A stretch of 64,000 nucleotides of DNA from Petrosia ficiformis (taxonomy: Eukaryota > Porifera > Demospongiae > Haplosclerida > Petrosiidae), in contig OX345640.1 of the NCBI GenBank assembly GCA_947044365.1, positions 6,126,001 through 6,190,000 of the forward strand. The letters run 5' to 3'. Shown here piece after piece: positions 23,501 through 33,900 of the stretch (positions are counted from its first letter, which is position 1; every line of letters begins with the position of its first letter). The notes beneath the pieces were generated by a model. The model was not told the DNA's origin, did not search any database, and saw only the letters and a program-made list of their open reading frames with translations. A program made the translations under genes and the position numbers.

Positions 23501-24810
23501 AACTGTAAGTGGAAGTATATTGGTTATCGTAATTTACATTTATTGATTGTTTTCCTGAATAAAATATTGAACAAAATAATGACATCAGTTCGCTGTTTTG
23601 TCCTCTTTATTGTTAGTCATACTTGGCTATTCCCTGAATATGATGGCTATTGACTTATATCACTATACCAAACCATATCGATATGATGAAGATCATTACT
23701 ATAACAATGCATATCATGATGATTTCGACAAAGTACTACACAAGGGAAACATTTCTATGACGTTTACATCAGTTATCATAATTCTGATTACAGTGAGTTA
23801 AATTCATTTAGGATCATTGAGTATAATAATTATATGTATTATATATACTATTTTACCATGGCTATACTGTTTTATGTGGCTAGGTGAACAGCCATCACAT
23901 TACTGTAAAGTGGATTCGTGTTCAATCAAACACTGTGAATACAAAAGTCTATACATATTGTCCCTGTGTAGCTGCCATATGTATAGGAACACTGACACTG
24001 ATAAAAAGAATTTCTGCATTCTTTACTCATTATTAAAATTAATTCCCTTAAAGTGAGATCAGTATGTCTTTTCACATCTGTACTTAAAATAGGCTCTATG
24101 ACTTGTATTTTGTAAGACTCAAGATTCTTGCTTACTTTGCTGGAAAGAAGAGTTGTTAAGAAAGCCATTGATGACAAATTTATCTTTCGCTATTAACAAG
24201 AAGAGAGCAAGTCAAATGCTTGAAAGTATAGCAGTCCCACAGGCAATGCCCACTTCTTTATTAGCCTGTATAGCTTCTGCATTTCAAACAGCACTGAATT
24301 TAACTAGCTTACTAGGTGGACAGAAGACCATCTAAGAAAGCAATAGATATCAAAAACATACTTTGTTAGCTGAAGCATAGATAACAGAATAAAGTAAGTT
24401 TACTCTATTATGTCTGACTGACAGAAAACAGCAATATGTGTGTTTGAAATTGCAGTAGTAGTCAAATGCAATGCCTGTACTTAGCAGTTAATTAATAAGA
24501 TGGCATTAATGATGATGTAATAATTAATGAATTCATTAAAGTTAGTAAGAACCATTATATATACTTAATCCCCTGGAATTACTTTTGACACTACTCTACT
24601 TGCATGTGGATTGTTTTTTGCAGTCTATGGATCATCATTATTACTATTTGTTACATTGTTATTTTTCAGATATTTGTTAACATGGCCTGGCCTGTTCTTT
24701 ATAATCTTCGTGATCCAACTGAAAATGGAGAAACTAACATGGCTGTACCAGTTCCCTATAATTTTCATAATCCAATAGGAAATGAAGAAACCAAACCACT
24801 TCTGAGTTAA
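14552..24810 (+). CDS. array gene G2: unrecognised seven-helix membrane protein, complete
   Basis: Coding exons: 14552-14694, 17164-17293, 17844-17972, 19128-19306, 22816-22951, 23589-23792, 24670-24810; 1062 nt, 353 residues, no frame break. Phases match G1. Introns 2 (from 17294) and 5 (from 22952) start GTATCCTT. Compared with G1 it has one extra leucine in exon 4 (RKYLLPF), a helix 4-5 loop with two cysteines (CYAEKEECGY), and a longer helix 6-7 loop rich in Tyr, His and Asp. Exon 7 carries an internal duplication of the tail (AWPVLYNLRDPTENGET followed by AVPVPYNFHNPIGNEET) and ends ETKPLLS, keeping E-x-x-x-L-L. Intron 4 contains a full hAT element without touching either splice site. 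Its partner in block B is G4. Function unknown. Confidence 0.85.
15361..15377. repeat. poly(C) tract
   Basis: About 16 consecutive C residues within a dispersed repeat carrying 'cattaattgactgagacc'. Related repeat pieces occur at about 8630-8660, 18770-18810, 28340-28475, 35840-35960 and 45920-46070. A similar C run lies at about 54691-54704. Confidence 0.6.
16462..16890 (+). other. inserted DNA with an exon-like ORF; possible captured 5' exon
   Basis: This stretch is absent from the matching place in block B (near 47350-47430). It contains two in-frame ATGs (16648 and 16666) opening a 15-codon frame, MVKLVNMSFDKILNE, that runs straight into GTAAGT at 16693. The MSFDKILNE start resembles the N-terminus of SLC22-type organic ion transporters, from memory of that family. 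No continuation exon is present, so it is at most a stray first exon. Confidence 0.3.
16891..17110. mobile_element. 220-base MITE (intron 1 of G2)
   Basis: The ends TATCGCACAGATACCCGG and GCCGGTATCTGTGCGATA are inverted repeats of about 17 bases. No coding capacity. It lies inside the AT-rich tract just before exon 2 of G2 and is absent from block B. Confidence 0.65.
18374..18550. mobile_element. foldback MITE (intron 3 of G2)
   Basis: Arms of about 45 bases (aaattaaacaaaccacttcc and its complement) meet at 'cactactagtg'. The right flank, 'acatctttcattttcactga', matches the elements at 7004-7296 and 37318-37532. It is missing in G4. Confidence 0.6.
19452..21984 (+). mobile_element. hAT transposon, full length, in intron 4 of G2
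   Basis: 2533 bases bounded by CAGGGTTCTCG and CGAGAACCCTG. The 8-bp target duplication atatagtg lies at 19444-19451 and 21985-21992. The paralogous site in G4 (about 49947-49954) reads atagagtg once, without the element, so this is a clean insertion seen with its empty site. It carries a broken transposase gene on the + strand. Confidence 0.92.
19584..21688 (+). pseudogene. hAT transposase, inactivated
   Basis: The apparent start at 19584 (MPPKKKSK) meets TAG at 19608 after a run of ten A. The same frame then stays open through a zinc-finger CLYC pair to TGA at 19833. The main frame, 19836-21080 (414 codons), covers the rest of the finger (H-x5-H in HQQSRVH), IIIDEATD, ASDGASVM and a CSAHR motif, all typical of the hAT catalytic region. 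A frameshift near 21046 ends it. The C-terminal part continues in 21122-21688 and carries the dimerisation signature SSAQAERLFSAMNRIKT then RNRL. It resembles the animal ZNF862/ZMYM-like hAT group. With two stops and frameshifts, it is unlikely to make active transposase. Confidence 0.85.
23092..23318. mobile_element. MITE with inverted termini (intron 5 of G2)
   Basis: 'ggcttgttcacacaaagcct' and 'aggctttctgtcattatgta' are inverted ends. It is the counterpart of 9601-9797 in G1 and about 53322-53540 in G4, inserted in the same intron. Confidence 0.5.
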
Positions 24811-24855
24811 TAAGTGTGGTGTTATTAATTTTGCATGGATTCTTTTATGCTGACT

Positions 24856-24861
24856 AATACA
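24856..24861 (+). terminator. variant poly(A) signal of G2
   Basis: AATACA replaces the AATAAA found at the homologous place in G1 and G3. G4 has the same variant. AATACA is a known weaker variant in animals; a second signal further on is possible. Confidence 0.4.
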
Positions 24862-25954
24862 AATTATGTTTTAAATTTGTTTTTCATTTAGTGTTTCACA
24901 ATGATTATAAACTTGAGTAAACGTCGATTATTTTCTTGTTTTCCCATTGATAAATGGATTCATTGCCACAATAATATAAATGTAATTATACTGAAAGAAA
25001 CTTAGTGTGAAATCTGTTTGTTTACATTAGAAGTTTCTGTGGTGTTGAGTGAATAGCAATGGCTCCTTTGTATTTCCTTCCCATTAAAGCTTGAGCACCT
25101 ATTTAACAATATACACTGTTAAAAATAGGGTACTCAAATGTATTTTAAGGGTGTATGCAAGTATAAATACTCTTGTATACTATTTTGCCTTCAAATGTTG
25201 ATAACTATTATTATATATATATATATATATATAATTATATATATATATAGCTATATAATTGCCAGCATAGCAACCAGGGGTGCTATATCACACATGCTTT
25301 AACTGAGTGATAAAGCTGTCACTGGTTACATGTTCAAACAAATATATATATATATATATATATTATTATAATAATAAATTATACAAATAGTAACACAATT
25401 TTCTATCAAAATAGAAGACATTTAAAGCTGCAATGAATGTGAGCAAGGTTCTTGGGTGCATTTGGTGAATGATGTCCAGGGAGATGTAGTGAATAATTTC
25501 CAGGGGGACAACATTGGCAGAAGGGCACAGGCACTGCCAATGACACCATATGCCCTGTCTAATTCCCACAGAAGCTAAATGCATTATACATATAATTATG
25601 TTATTATTAGAGTTAGTTACTTACTGCCCATGCATACTACAAGACAAAAGCTTTACAAGTGAACTACTGAGTCCTGGATTGAAATGGCAAGATTGTCATC
25701 ATCTGACTAATTATTAAGAACATTAATTCAATTAAGGAAGAAATGTACATTCTAGCTTGATGCTATGTATGGAAGGGCTGGGAGAAAACACAAGATGAGG
25801 ATCAGCTATGCCACTTTACCTAAAAGTACTATGGATTATTGAAATTGATTGGCTTTGCCGCCACGGTTATAACTGGAAAAAGTGATAAATGTGTTTATGG
25901 GCCACCAGAAGGTATTGTGGACCAGTCTCTTAATTAATATGTTAACTTTCTTAA
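24862..25954. other. intergenic DNA, no gene seen
   Basis: AT-rich sequence with AT microsatellites (about 25214-25250 and 25342-25362) and the unmatched minus-strand open frame 25366-25584, which I do not recognise. It is repeated almost unchanged at 55691-56787. Confidence 0.5.
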
Positions 25955-26568
25955 TTAAGGTGGTACTAGGGAGTGGGCGGATGCGACTCCATCAAAATAG
26001 AATATTATATAATATGACTCTAACCTGGTGTAGTAGCAACCTTCATATCTTCTAATCACCTTTATAGGGTCCTGGAATTGATAAAACATATATAAAATGT
26101 CCATTTTTGCAATCTCAATAAGTACAAAACCGAGAAAGCCACGCCGACCAATCAGGGCGTGCACCAAGTACAATGCATTTAGAGAAAACAAATAGAGCCG
26201 TTTTCTGGAAATTCATTTTACTTTTATAGTTACAAGAGGCTGAAGAAAGCTGAATTCTGTAGCTTTTCACTGAAACCATAAAATCTACCTTTCTAGGCAG
26301 TATCAAACTCCGCTCTTTCTCAGAGAGCAACTACAGTTACCCGCCATTGTTTACCACCAACCGCCCCCTCCACCACCCGTGGGGTGTGTTTAGCTTTGTT
26401 TCTGAAAATAAACTATCAGTCAAAACATTTAGGCCCAATAATTATACCCCCGGGTGGGTGTGGCTTCCAAAAAATACAGAATGGAACCAGATTGTATGCA
26501 GCAAGAAGCTTGCAAGACTAGAAACTGATTGGAGTAGCATCCGCCCACGGAAAAGACTACAACCTTAA
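25955..26568. mobile_element. TTAA-flanked MITE, copy 1
   Basis: TTAA at both ends. The termini GGTGGTACTAGGGAGTGGGC and the complement of 'cacggaaaagactacaacc' share GGGCGGATGC(G/T)ACTCC. TTAA duplication is typical of piggyBac-like and some other families; assignment is an inference. Open frames inside are parts of the repeat and not genes. It is repeated at 56788-57401. Confidence 0.75.
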
Positions 26569-26589
26569 TGATACTGCTAAGTTTAACTG

Positions 26590-27184
26590 TTAAGATGGTA
26601 CTAGGGAGTGGGCGAATGCGACTCCAATCACTTTCAAAATACAATATAATATAATATGAGTAAAATTGGATGTAATACCAACCTTCATATCTTCTAATCA
26701 CCTTCATAGTGTCCTGGAATTGATAAAACATATATAAAATCTCCATTTTTCCAAATTAACATAAGTACAAAACCACAAAAGCCACGCCCACCATACATGG
26801 AAGTACAATGTATTATGAGAAAAGTTACGAAGCCGTTTTCTGCAAATTACTTTTACTTTTATAGTTACAAGAGGCTGAAGAAAGCTGAATTCTGTAGCTT
26901 TTCAGTGAAACCATAAAATCTACCTTTCTAGGCACTATCAAACTCCGATCTTTCTCAGAGAGCAACTACAGTTACCCTGCCAGGGTTAGCCAACCACCGC
27001 CCCCTCCACCACCCGAAGGGTGTGTTTAGCTATCAGTGAAAACATTTAGGCCCAATAATTATACCCCCGGGTGGGTGTGGCTTCTAAAATATACAGAATT
27101 GAACCAGATTGTATGCAGCAAGAAGCTGGAAGACTAGAAACTGATTGGAGTAGCATCCTCCCACGGAAAAGACTACAACCTTAA
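26590..27184. mobile_element. TTAA-flanked MITE, copy 2
   Basis: Same family and orientation as the neighbour at 25955, only 21 bases away, with TTAA at 26590 and 27181. Duplicated at 57423-58017. Confidence 0.75.
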
Positions 27185-27187
27185 CTG

Positions 27188-27601
27188 CATAGGCGTAGGA
27201 ACGAGGGGGCTCAGGGGGCTCAGGGGCTGCAGCCCCCCAAAAAATCTTCAACTTTTCTTTTCTGAATCATTTAATTATTAATTAATTTGATCGATTAATA
27301 CTGGGTGTGGTCTCTTCCCACTTACTGACTGTAACAACGTGATGAAGCAAAGCAAGTTAAGAGCTTTCTTCTCTATTGGGAGTGGTTAGTTAATTAAAAC
27401 CATAAATTTACGATCAACACTCTAGTGAATGAATTATAAGTCTATCATCGTGTCTTGTAGATGAGAACAGCAGTGAAGCCAGTACTAATTAATTGCTAGA
27501 CTTCCGAATTTTTAATTATTGCGGATAATTATTTTCGAGTTAAGCAATACGTCAAATTAGCCACACCCCTCATGAATTTTCGATTGCTTCCTACGCCACT
27601 G
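27188..27601. mobile_element. hAT-type MITE
   Basis: The ends CATAGGCGTAGGAACG and GCTTCCTACGCCACTG are inverted repeats; AACTG flanks both sides. No coding capacity. It sits inside a transposase scrap. Duplicated at 58021-58434; a partial copy of the right end is at about 54618-54731. Confidence 0.65.
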
Positions 27602-27785
27602 AACTGGATAAATTTCTGAATTCTCAAAATCATTGACAATAGCACTTATATTTATGGCATCATTGTATGCAGAACAAAAGTACCATTGAAACATTTGCAG
27701 CATGCTTCCAAACATGAAAAACATGTCAAGTGGTTGGAGTATATGAGATGTATGTGGGAGCAAAAAGTACAATAAAATTTAGTAA
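27602..27785 (-). pseudogene. pogo/Tigger-like DDE transposase fragment
   Basis: The minus strand reads ILLYFLLPHTSHILQPLDM, which matches the conserved 'LPPHTSHxLQPLDV' stretch before the last catalytic Asp/Glu of pogo/Tigger (CENP-B-like) transposases. Further residues (FGSMLQMFQWYF) follow until the hAT-type MITE cuts it at 27601. Only about 60 codons are left. Repeated at 58435-58618. Confidence 0.6.
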
Positions 27786-29189
27786 GCTTTGCAGAATTTT
27801 CTCAATTGTTTCTAATCTATATGAGACAAGTAAACATACTGGCCTTGCTGGAGTAATATATTGTGCACAAAATGGCATGTTAGCCAACTATTAAACAATT
27901 CTTGTGCCATCCATCCACTGGGCAACTTTCCAAAATAGGAGTTGTAACCGTGGCAAACCTCTATTATTATTATTTTATTTTTCTTGAAGAGTTTATGTGG
28001 GTGAGTAAATTCCTTACATCTGTAACTACTTTGATATAGTTATAGTACATCACTTTATAAAATAAGTGTATATAGAGAAAAAAACATCCCTATGATTGCT
28101 TTACAAATTTAATTAAGTGAAGATAAAAGTATTCCTATGACTGCTTTGTGGTGTCCATCATTCAGTAATCATGGCTAACCGTTTTAAATTTATGATGCCT
28201 GAAACACATCAGCCTATTATAGTTATTATTTTGATTATCTACTCTGTTTTTAAAGAACCTTGTAGAACTTTAAAGAATATATTTCAGGTAGGATAGCTAG
28301 CTATTTGTTCCGTAACTGGCTTGATCTCGCGTTCTTTTACGCGCCACGCCCATTAATTGACCGAGCCCCCGGGAAGATGTAACTTCCTTTTAACTACGTA
28401 TACAACGCATACTCGCGTAGGTGACACAAGAATAATATATATAGTTCGAACCCGTGGGAAAGCAATCATAGGGAACATATATCAAACTGTATATAGAATT
28501 TGCTCTAAATCACTCTTCAAGAATAAATTATTATTATAATTTAGTGCAAGAGTAGCTAGAAGGAAAATGGCTTTCCTCACCCCAGATACATACATACATG
28601 CATTTATTTATACATTGTATTATATAATTAGCACATACTCGGCACGCAATCATAATCAATTTATTTAACATTATTATTAATTTCAGTTTTGCATGGGCAG
28701 AAACATTTCGAGACAGGAAATTTCACATTACTGTTGATACTAACAATAGCACGAATCGCTGCTTGAAGCACATTATCATGCAGTCATAACACCATGTATG
28801 ACAAACTAAATTATAATTTGCATCCTTGCAACTAATACATTTAGCTATTTCAACAATTCAATTTTTGCAGTGAAAAGTGCAGGGTTCAAGGCAAGAGAAA
28901 AAAATGCTGCGTGCAGACAGAGAATGTCTTGATCATCTAGTCACAGTGATCACTTGAAGTTATGTATTGGTCACAAAATAACTACAATAATTCAAATAAA
29001 CTTTAACTTATCTCATCAATCCAAACAAGTTAGAGTGACAGATCCATGATCTTACAGCATAGGCGTAGCTTGCACAGTGGCCAGGCAATATGTTTCACGT
29101 AATTAGGAGGTATGGTGCATTTTTTTCACTGGGAGAACAACAGAGAGTTAGAATGCTCTCAAGAACATAGTGATGTAATGTGCATGTAA
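27786..29189. other. intergenic DNA with dispersed repeats, no gene seen
   Basis: Contains a dispersed repeat piece (28340-28475: 'cacgcccattaattgac', 'ggtgacacaagaa', 'gtgggaaagcaatcat') and the right end of a CACTG-type MITE (to 28872). No convincing exon. Repeated at 58619-60022. Confidence 0.5.
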
Positions 29190-29380
29190 TTAAGGTGGTA
29201 GTAGGGAGTGGGCGGATGCGACTCCAATCAGTTTCAAAATGGAATATTATATAATATGACTCTAACTTTGTGTAATACCAACCTTCATATCTTCTGATCA
29301 TCTTTATAGAGGTCTGTAAGCGAGAGTGTTGGAAAAATCTCCATTTTTTCAATCGCCAAAACCACTAAAGCCACGCCCAC
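29190..29380. mobile_element. TTAA-type MITE, left part only
   Basis: TTAA plus 'ggtggtagtagggagtggg' at 29190, then about 185 bases of the family, ending at 'ccacgcccacc'. The right terminus is missing. It lies directly before the putative first exon of G3. Repeated at 60023-60213 before G5. Confidence 0.6.
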
Positions 29381-29419
29381 CAACATCTATCAAAATTTGT
29401 CGGCAAGAACTTTAAGAGA

Positions 29420-29465
29420 AGGAGAAAGATTGAGGTGTACATTTTTCATGCAATTGAAACAAAAG
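29420..29465 (+). other. putative non-coding 5' exon of G3
   Basis: 'catgcaattgaaacaaaag' precedes GTATGT at 29466, as in the other copies. The acceptor is 'tttttgttcag' ending at 30931, leaving 16 bases of UTR before the ATG. Confidence 0.5.
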
Positions 29466-29886
29466 GTATGTATAAGTATAGGTATTGTTATTTTGTTATA
29501 GTTTTGTTTTAAAATTGTCACCAGTCAGTTTAGGGGGCATTTCCAAATTTAAGCTTGTATGCTTTTAACGTCACAGTGACACTACTGTGCAAGACCACCC
29601 CACCTCCTTCCTTTTAACATCATGGACTAAATTAAATGAATACTCCAGTGTATCATACTAACATGTTCTTTCCTTTTCAATGTTTAGTGTCATGCAACAA
29701 TCCCACTACAACCTTCGCATCACTATGACATTAAGAGTACAATTTCGGTTTGGAGATGCCTCTAGTAAATCATATATATAATTTATATTTGGTTATGTAG
29801 AGATCACACTATCTGTTTGTGTCTCTATCTATGTACACCATTTAGTTTGTCCAGATACCAAACTAAAACTGCCACAACTATATAGA

Positions 29887-29932
29887 TCAGTCTGGTAGTT
29901 GTAATTTTATAAAATTACAACTACCAGACTGA
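29887..29932. repeat. perfect 46-base inverted repeat
   Basis: Arms of 22 bases (tcagtctggtagttgtaatt...) around AT. It lies within the conserved block of the 5' UTR intron; G1 and G2 have only one arm-like sequence here. Repeated in G5 at 60720-60765. Confidence 0.85.
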
Positions 29933-30084
29933 TATATAGTTGTAGTTATTAATAATTATGTTAAAATACATATGTAGGTTGGATAGTATACAGGTGAAAA
30001 TATTACTACATAGGATAAGCAAATCTTAGTAGGTTGTTTTTAACTGTATATAGTCAGTGTTATACTTACATTTATGACCCTTTA

Positions 30085-30505
30085 CATTGAAAAAATATAA
30101 TTGTTAAAATAACAGGTGTATGAGTTAGCACAGTTGCAAGGATGCAAATTATAATTTAATTGGTCAGTCATACAGGTTGTTTTGACTACATGCTTAATTA
30201 AAGATAATTATATGTACCAATTATCATGTCTAATATCTCATATTAGATGCACTAGAAAGGTTTCGAAAACCTACAATGATTTTATGAAAACATTTATTTG
30301 CTTCTTTGTACATCTATTAGGCAGTATATATAAGGAAATTGAAACTGCAATAATTACATTATAAGTGGTACAAGTACATATTATGTCACCAAAACTCACC
30401 ATGCAGTCATAACAACCTGCATGACCAATTAAATTATAACTTACTATTCCTTGCAACTGTACTAACGAATAAATTAGTTATTGTAACAATTTTATTTTTT
30501 TAGTG
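30085..30505. mobile_element. CACTG-type MITE (5' UTR intron of G3)
   Basis: 421 bases, from CATTGAAAAAATATAATTG to 'ttttattttttttagtg'; terminal bases mutated. The inner repeats 'gttaaaataac' and 'gttattgtaacaa' and 'gcaagga/tccttgc' identify the family. Repeated at 60918-61338 before G5. Confidence 0.65.
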
Positions 30506-30947
30506 ATACAAGAGAAGGTATAATTATATATTCTTTTTCTGTTGAATGTACATGTGTCTCAAGTTGTACTGGATATTGTTTTTATGGAATACCTGCAATC
30601 TAACAACCTGCTTTGGCTTTTAAGCTTAGGACAAAGATTGTTCATTTCTAGTTTCTGAACCTGTAAGGTAATTGTTGACTTGTTGTAGTGCATGCACAAA
30701 TGTCAAATGGTCAAACTTTTGCACCTTACTTAAACTGAATGCAGTCAAATCTTCTTGTCGTATTTCTAACATTAAGCACAGACCTTGTAAACTGTGCTTT
30801 ATGTAGAGCAAGATATATTTTACTATAATTATAATTATTACTAATGTTATGCAGAACAATAATGTGTCTTACAAAAACTCTAGGCTCAAGTTGGAGTCAT
30901 TATCAGCTGTACCATCATAATTTTTGTTCAGATTAATTAACGTGACA

Positions 30948-33900
30948 ATGAATGTGAAACTGGTTATTGGAGTACTGGCTAGTAGTATTGTTCCGCTAAT
31001 TACCTACATTGTATCTACAATCATTGCTCATGTGCATTTGAAGGATTATATTGAGGAAGCACGTGAAGTCTATACTTCCAAGTGAGTTCATAATACTTGT
31101 GTATATATTATTTTTGTAATATTACCACTGTTAACAACAATATGATATTTTATCCTTCTTTTCAGTACATGCAATAATTGTAATTAATAACCTCCTGAGA
31201 CTAAGTCAATTTTGTTTTCCTGTTATCAGTCCTTAATCTATATTGACTATAGTACATAATATAATATGCAATACTAAATAAATATGGTAATAATAATACA
31301 CTGCAATTGCAGTGTATTATTATTACCATATTTATTATACCATATACCATAACAAGAGGTGTATAAGGATAATTGAAATTATATTTATTGAATTATAATT
31401 ATGTATGTCACCATGCAGTCATAATAATCTACATGACCAATTAAATTTCAATTTCCACTATTCCTTGCAACCATAGTAACCAATCAAATTATTTACTTTA
31501 ACAATTTTGTGTTTGCAGTGTGCATATATATATATAAAGGAACAAAACTAATATAACCAACACAATTAGTTGAAGTAACAAATCACTTTTTGCTATTAAC
31601 ATATGGTATGTAAATTCACAGTAACCTAAAGTATAATTAGTACACTCTATATAGGGATAAAAATTGCTGCCCATACTATCTGGAAATTAAGAGTACAAAT
31701 GTATGTACATACTATTTCCTCAAGAGTGCATTTATAATTGCAACTAATATCTGCATTTAAAATGAAATATGATGTACTGCAGGTGTACTACTTTAAATTA
31801 TCACTTGCAATATACATAGTATATAATATTGTGTTTGTTACCAGATTTGAAATCCTGTTGTAACTGTGAATGCCTTTATAAGCTAAAATAATGTATACCC
31901 ACATTATTTTAGTTTTTCAGCTATGATTCATGGGATAATAGTACAAGTTTATTTCCGTGAATGCAGATTTGTTTTTTCTACTAGGTAATATGTACAAGAT
32001 CTTGATCTATATTGACTAGTATATTAAGTAAATGTCATTAATAAAGCATACTAATGAAAACAGTGATACAATAATAGGATAGTATTATAGGTATAACCTG
32101 TGGTGTACTATTTTCACTCCCAGTCTAATATCAATACAACATGCTACTTCATCTTAATAATCTGAATAACCAGGTTGATATGTATTTTTCTTGTGTCTCT
32201 TTCTCTCTATTCTAATAGATGTTACTTGCTTATATCTTATATAAATGAATTTCTTTATAAATTCATGTACATAACATCTAATAGTAATTAGGTACAAATG
32301 ATGTTATTTGTATATAATTATAAGTATACTTATAATAAACAAATAACATGATTTGTACCTAATCACTATATATGGGATTTACAAGCTGTAATTATGTTCA
32401 AATTGATAATCAGAACCTCTTCTCTAAATTATCTGCTAATTAATAAGTAAAGTTATGAACTATGAAACTCTGCAGTATCATAGTCATATTATACCATTAT
32501 TTTTTTCTTGCAGGGAGGTACTTAAAGAACAATTACTCTATTTCACATCTTCCTATGTCGCCTTCAGTCTGTTTACTATTTTTCTGGTTGTAGTGATTTT
32601 AGCTGGTTTCAACATTTTGAAAAACAATCTTCTGATCATTGTTGTATCCTTTTACTCACATTCTAATTAAAAAAAATGTGCGCATCTTTTTAAATAACCT
32701 GAAGGGTATTAATTGATTGAATCTTATTAGTGATGCACTGATAGCGGATTGGTAATCGCCATTGGTCAATCAATATTGGCCATTATTTCTAGCATCAGTG
32801 TCAGCTATTTTTGAAAGATCTAACTTATATTTCTGAAAGATAACCGATATTGTAATACATGAATTATTGATGTCATTCTTGTGATTATAATATCGTAATG
32901 ATATGATAAACATATTTCATTGAAATAATCAGAAACCAGAAGGTAGATATATTGGATTGGTTATTAGTATATCTTAAGTGGGTTTATCGAAATATCAGTA
33001 AAATCTTTTATCGTTGCATCACTATATGATATATATTCAATTCCATTAACATCTTTGAGTAAATTTTCAACTGTAACAGGTTATGAAGAATACAGTATTA
33101 GGTAATCCTGCAAATAGTACAAAGGGACTACAGACATATGTCACACACGTTATTGCTTAGATCTAACAAACTGTCTGTTTGATGAAAGTATAGTGCATTG
33201 GATTACCTATGTGTGCACGTTTGTAGATAAGAAATAAATGTGATTAATTATGGTTGAAACTATAATAATAATTATTACAACACAGGAGTAGGTTATTTTA
33301 GTTTGAGATGTGTGCATGAGATCTGTACTTAATATAATTAGTACATCTTTGAACGAGTATGATTATATGTTATAATGGTGGCTATATATATGACTCTACT
33401 GAAAGAGTACTAGCTATAAATTTACTTCTTTGACAATAATCTCAGCTTACTTTTTTTGATGGAGCAGTTATGGTTACTGCAGGAGCTAGTCTTCATATGT
33501 CTCTGCTTGTAAGTTATTGGATTGGTGCTGGAGCTGGCATGTTTTTTGGAGCTGCTCTTTTTCTTCTTGTTAAGGTAACTCTGGAAGTTTAAAAATGTTC
33601 TTACATCCAGGTAATTCATTGTCTCTTAGAGAAAAGAATATTTTGTTAACCACAGTGCCTAGTTATAATTATGTTTCTCATTAGTGAAATTAACGGTATA
33701 GCTATGTAGTTTATACTTGGCTTTGGTAATTGAAAGACTGAAGTTATCGGTATAGTTTTAAAAAACTTGTTATCTACTTATTGTTTTTTCTATCACGCGT
33801 TTTTACCACATGTTGCTAACGAGGAATAGCATAATCAATTTGCTAATATTAACTAGCTCTGTGGGATCCCTTCTGAAGGATGCGGTAACAAACACCTCAT

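Noticed and set aside
25366..25584. Minus-strand 72-codon ORF, repeated at 56199
   Set aside because: Conservation only reflects the very recent duplication; no recognisable domain and no supporting splice sites.
26429..26746. Minus-strand ORFs with the ETDWSRIRPLP-like sequence, also at 41701, 51625, 54791 and 57262
   Set aside because: They are parts of the TTAA-flanked MITE in either orientation, with no protein family and no consistent start or stop between copies.
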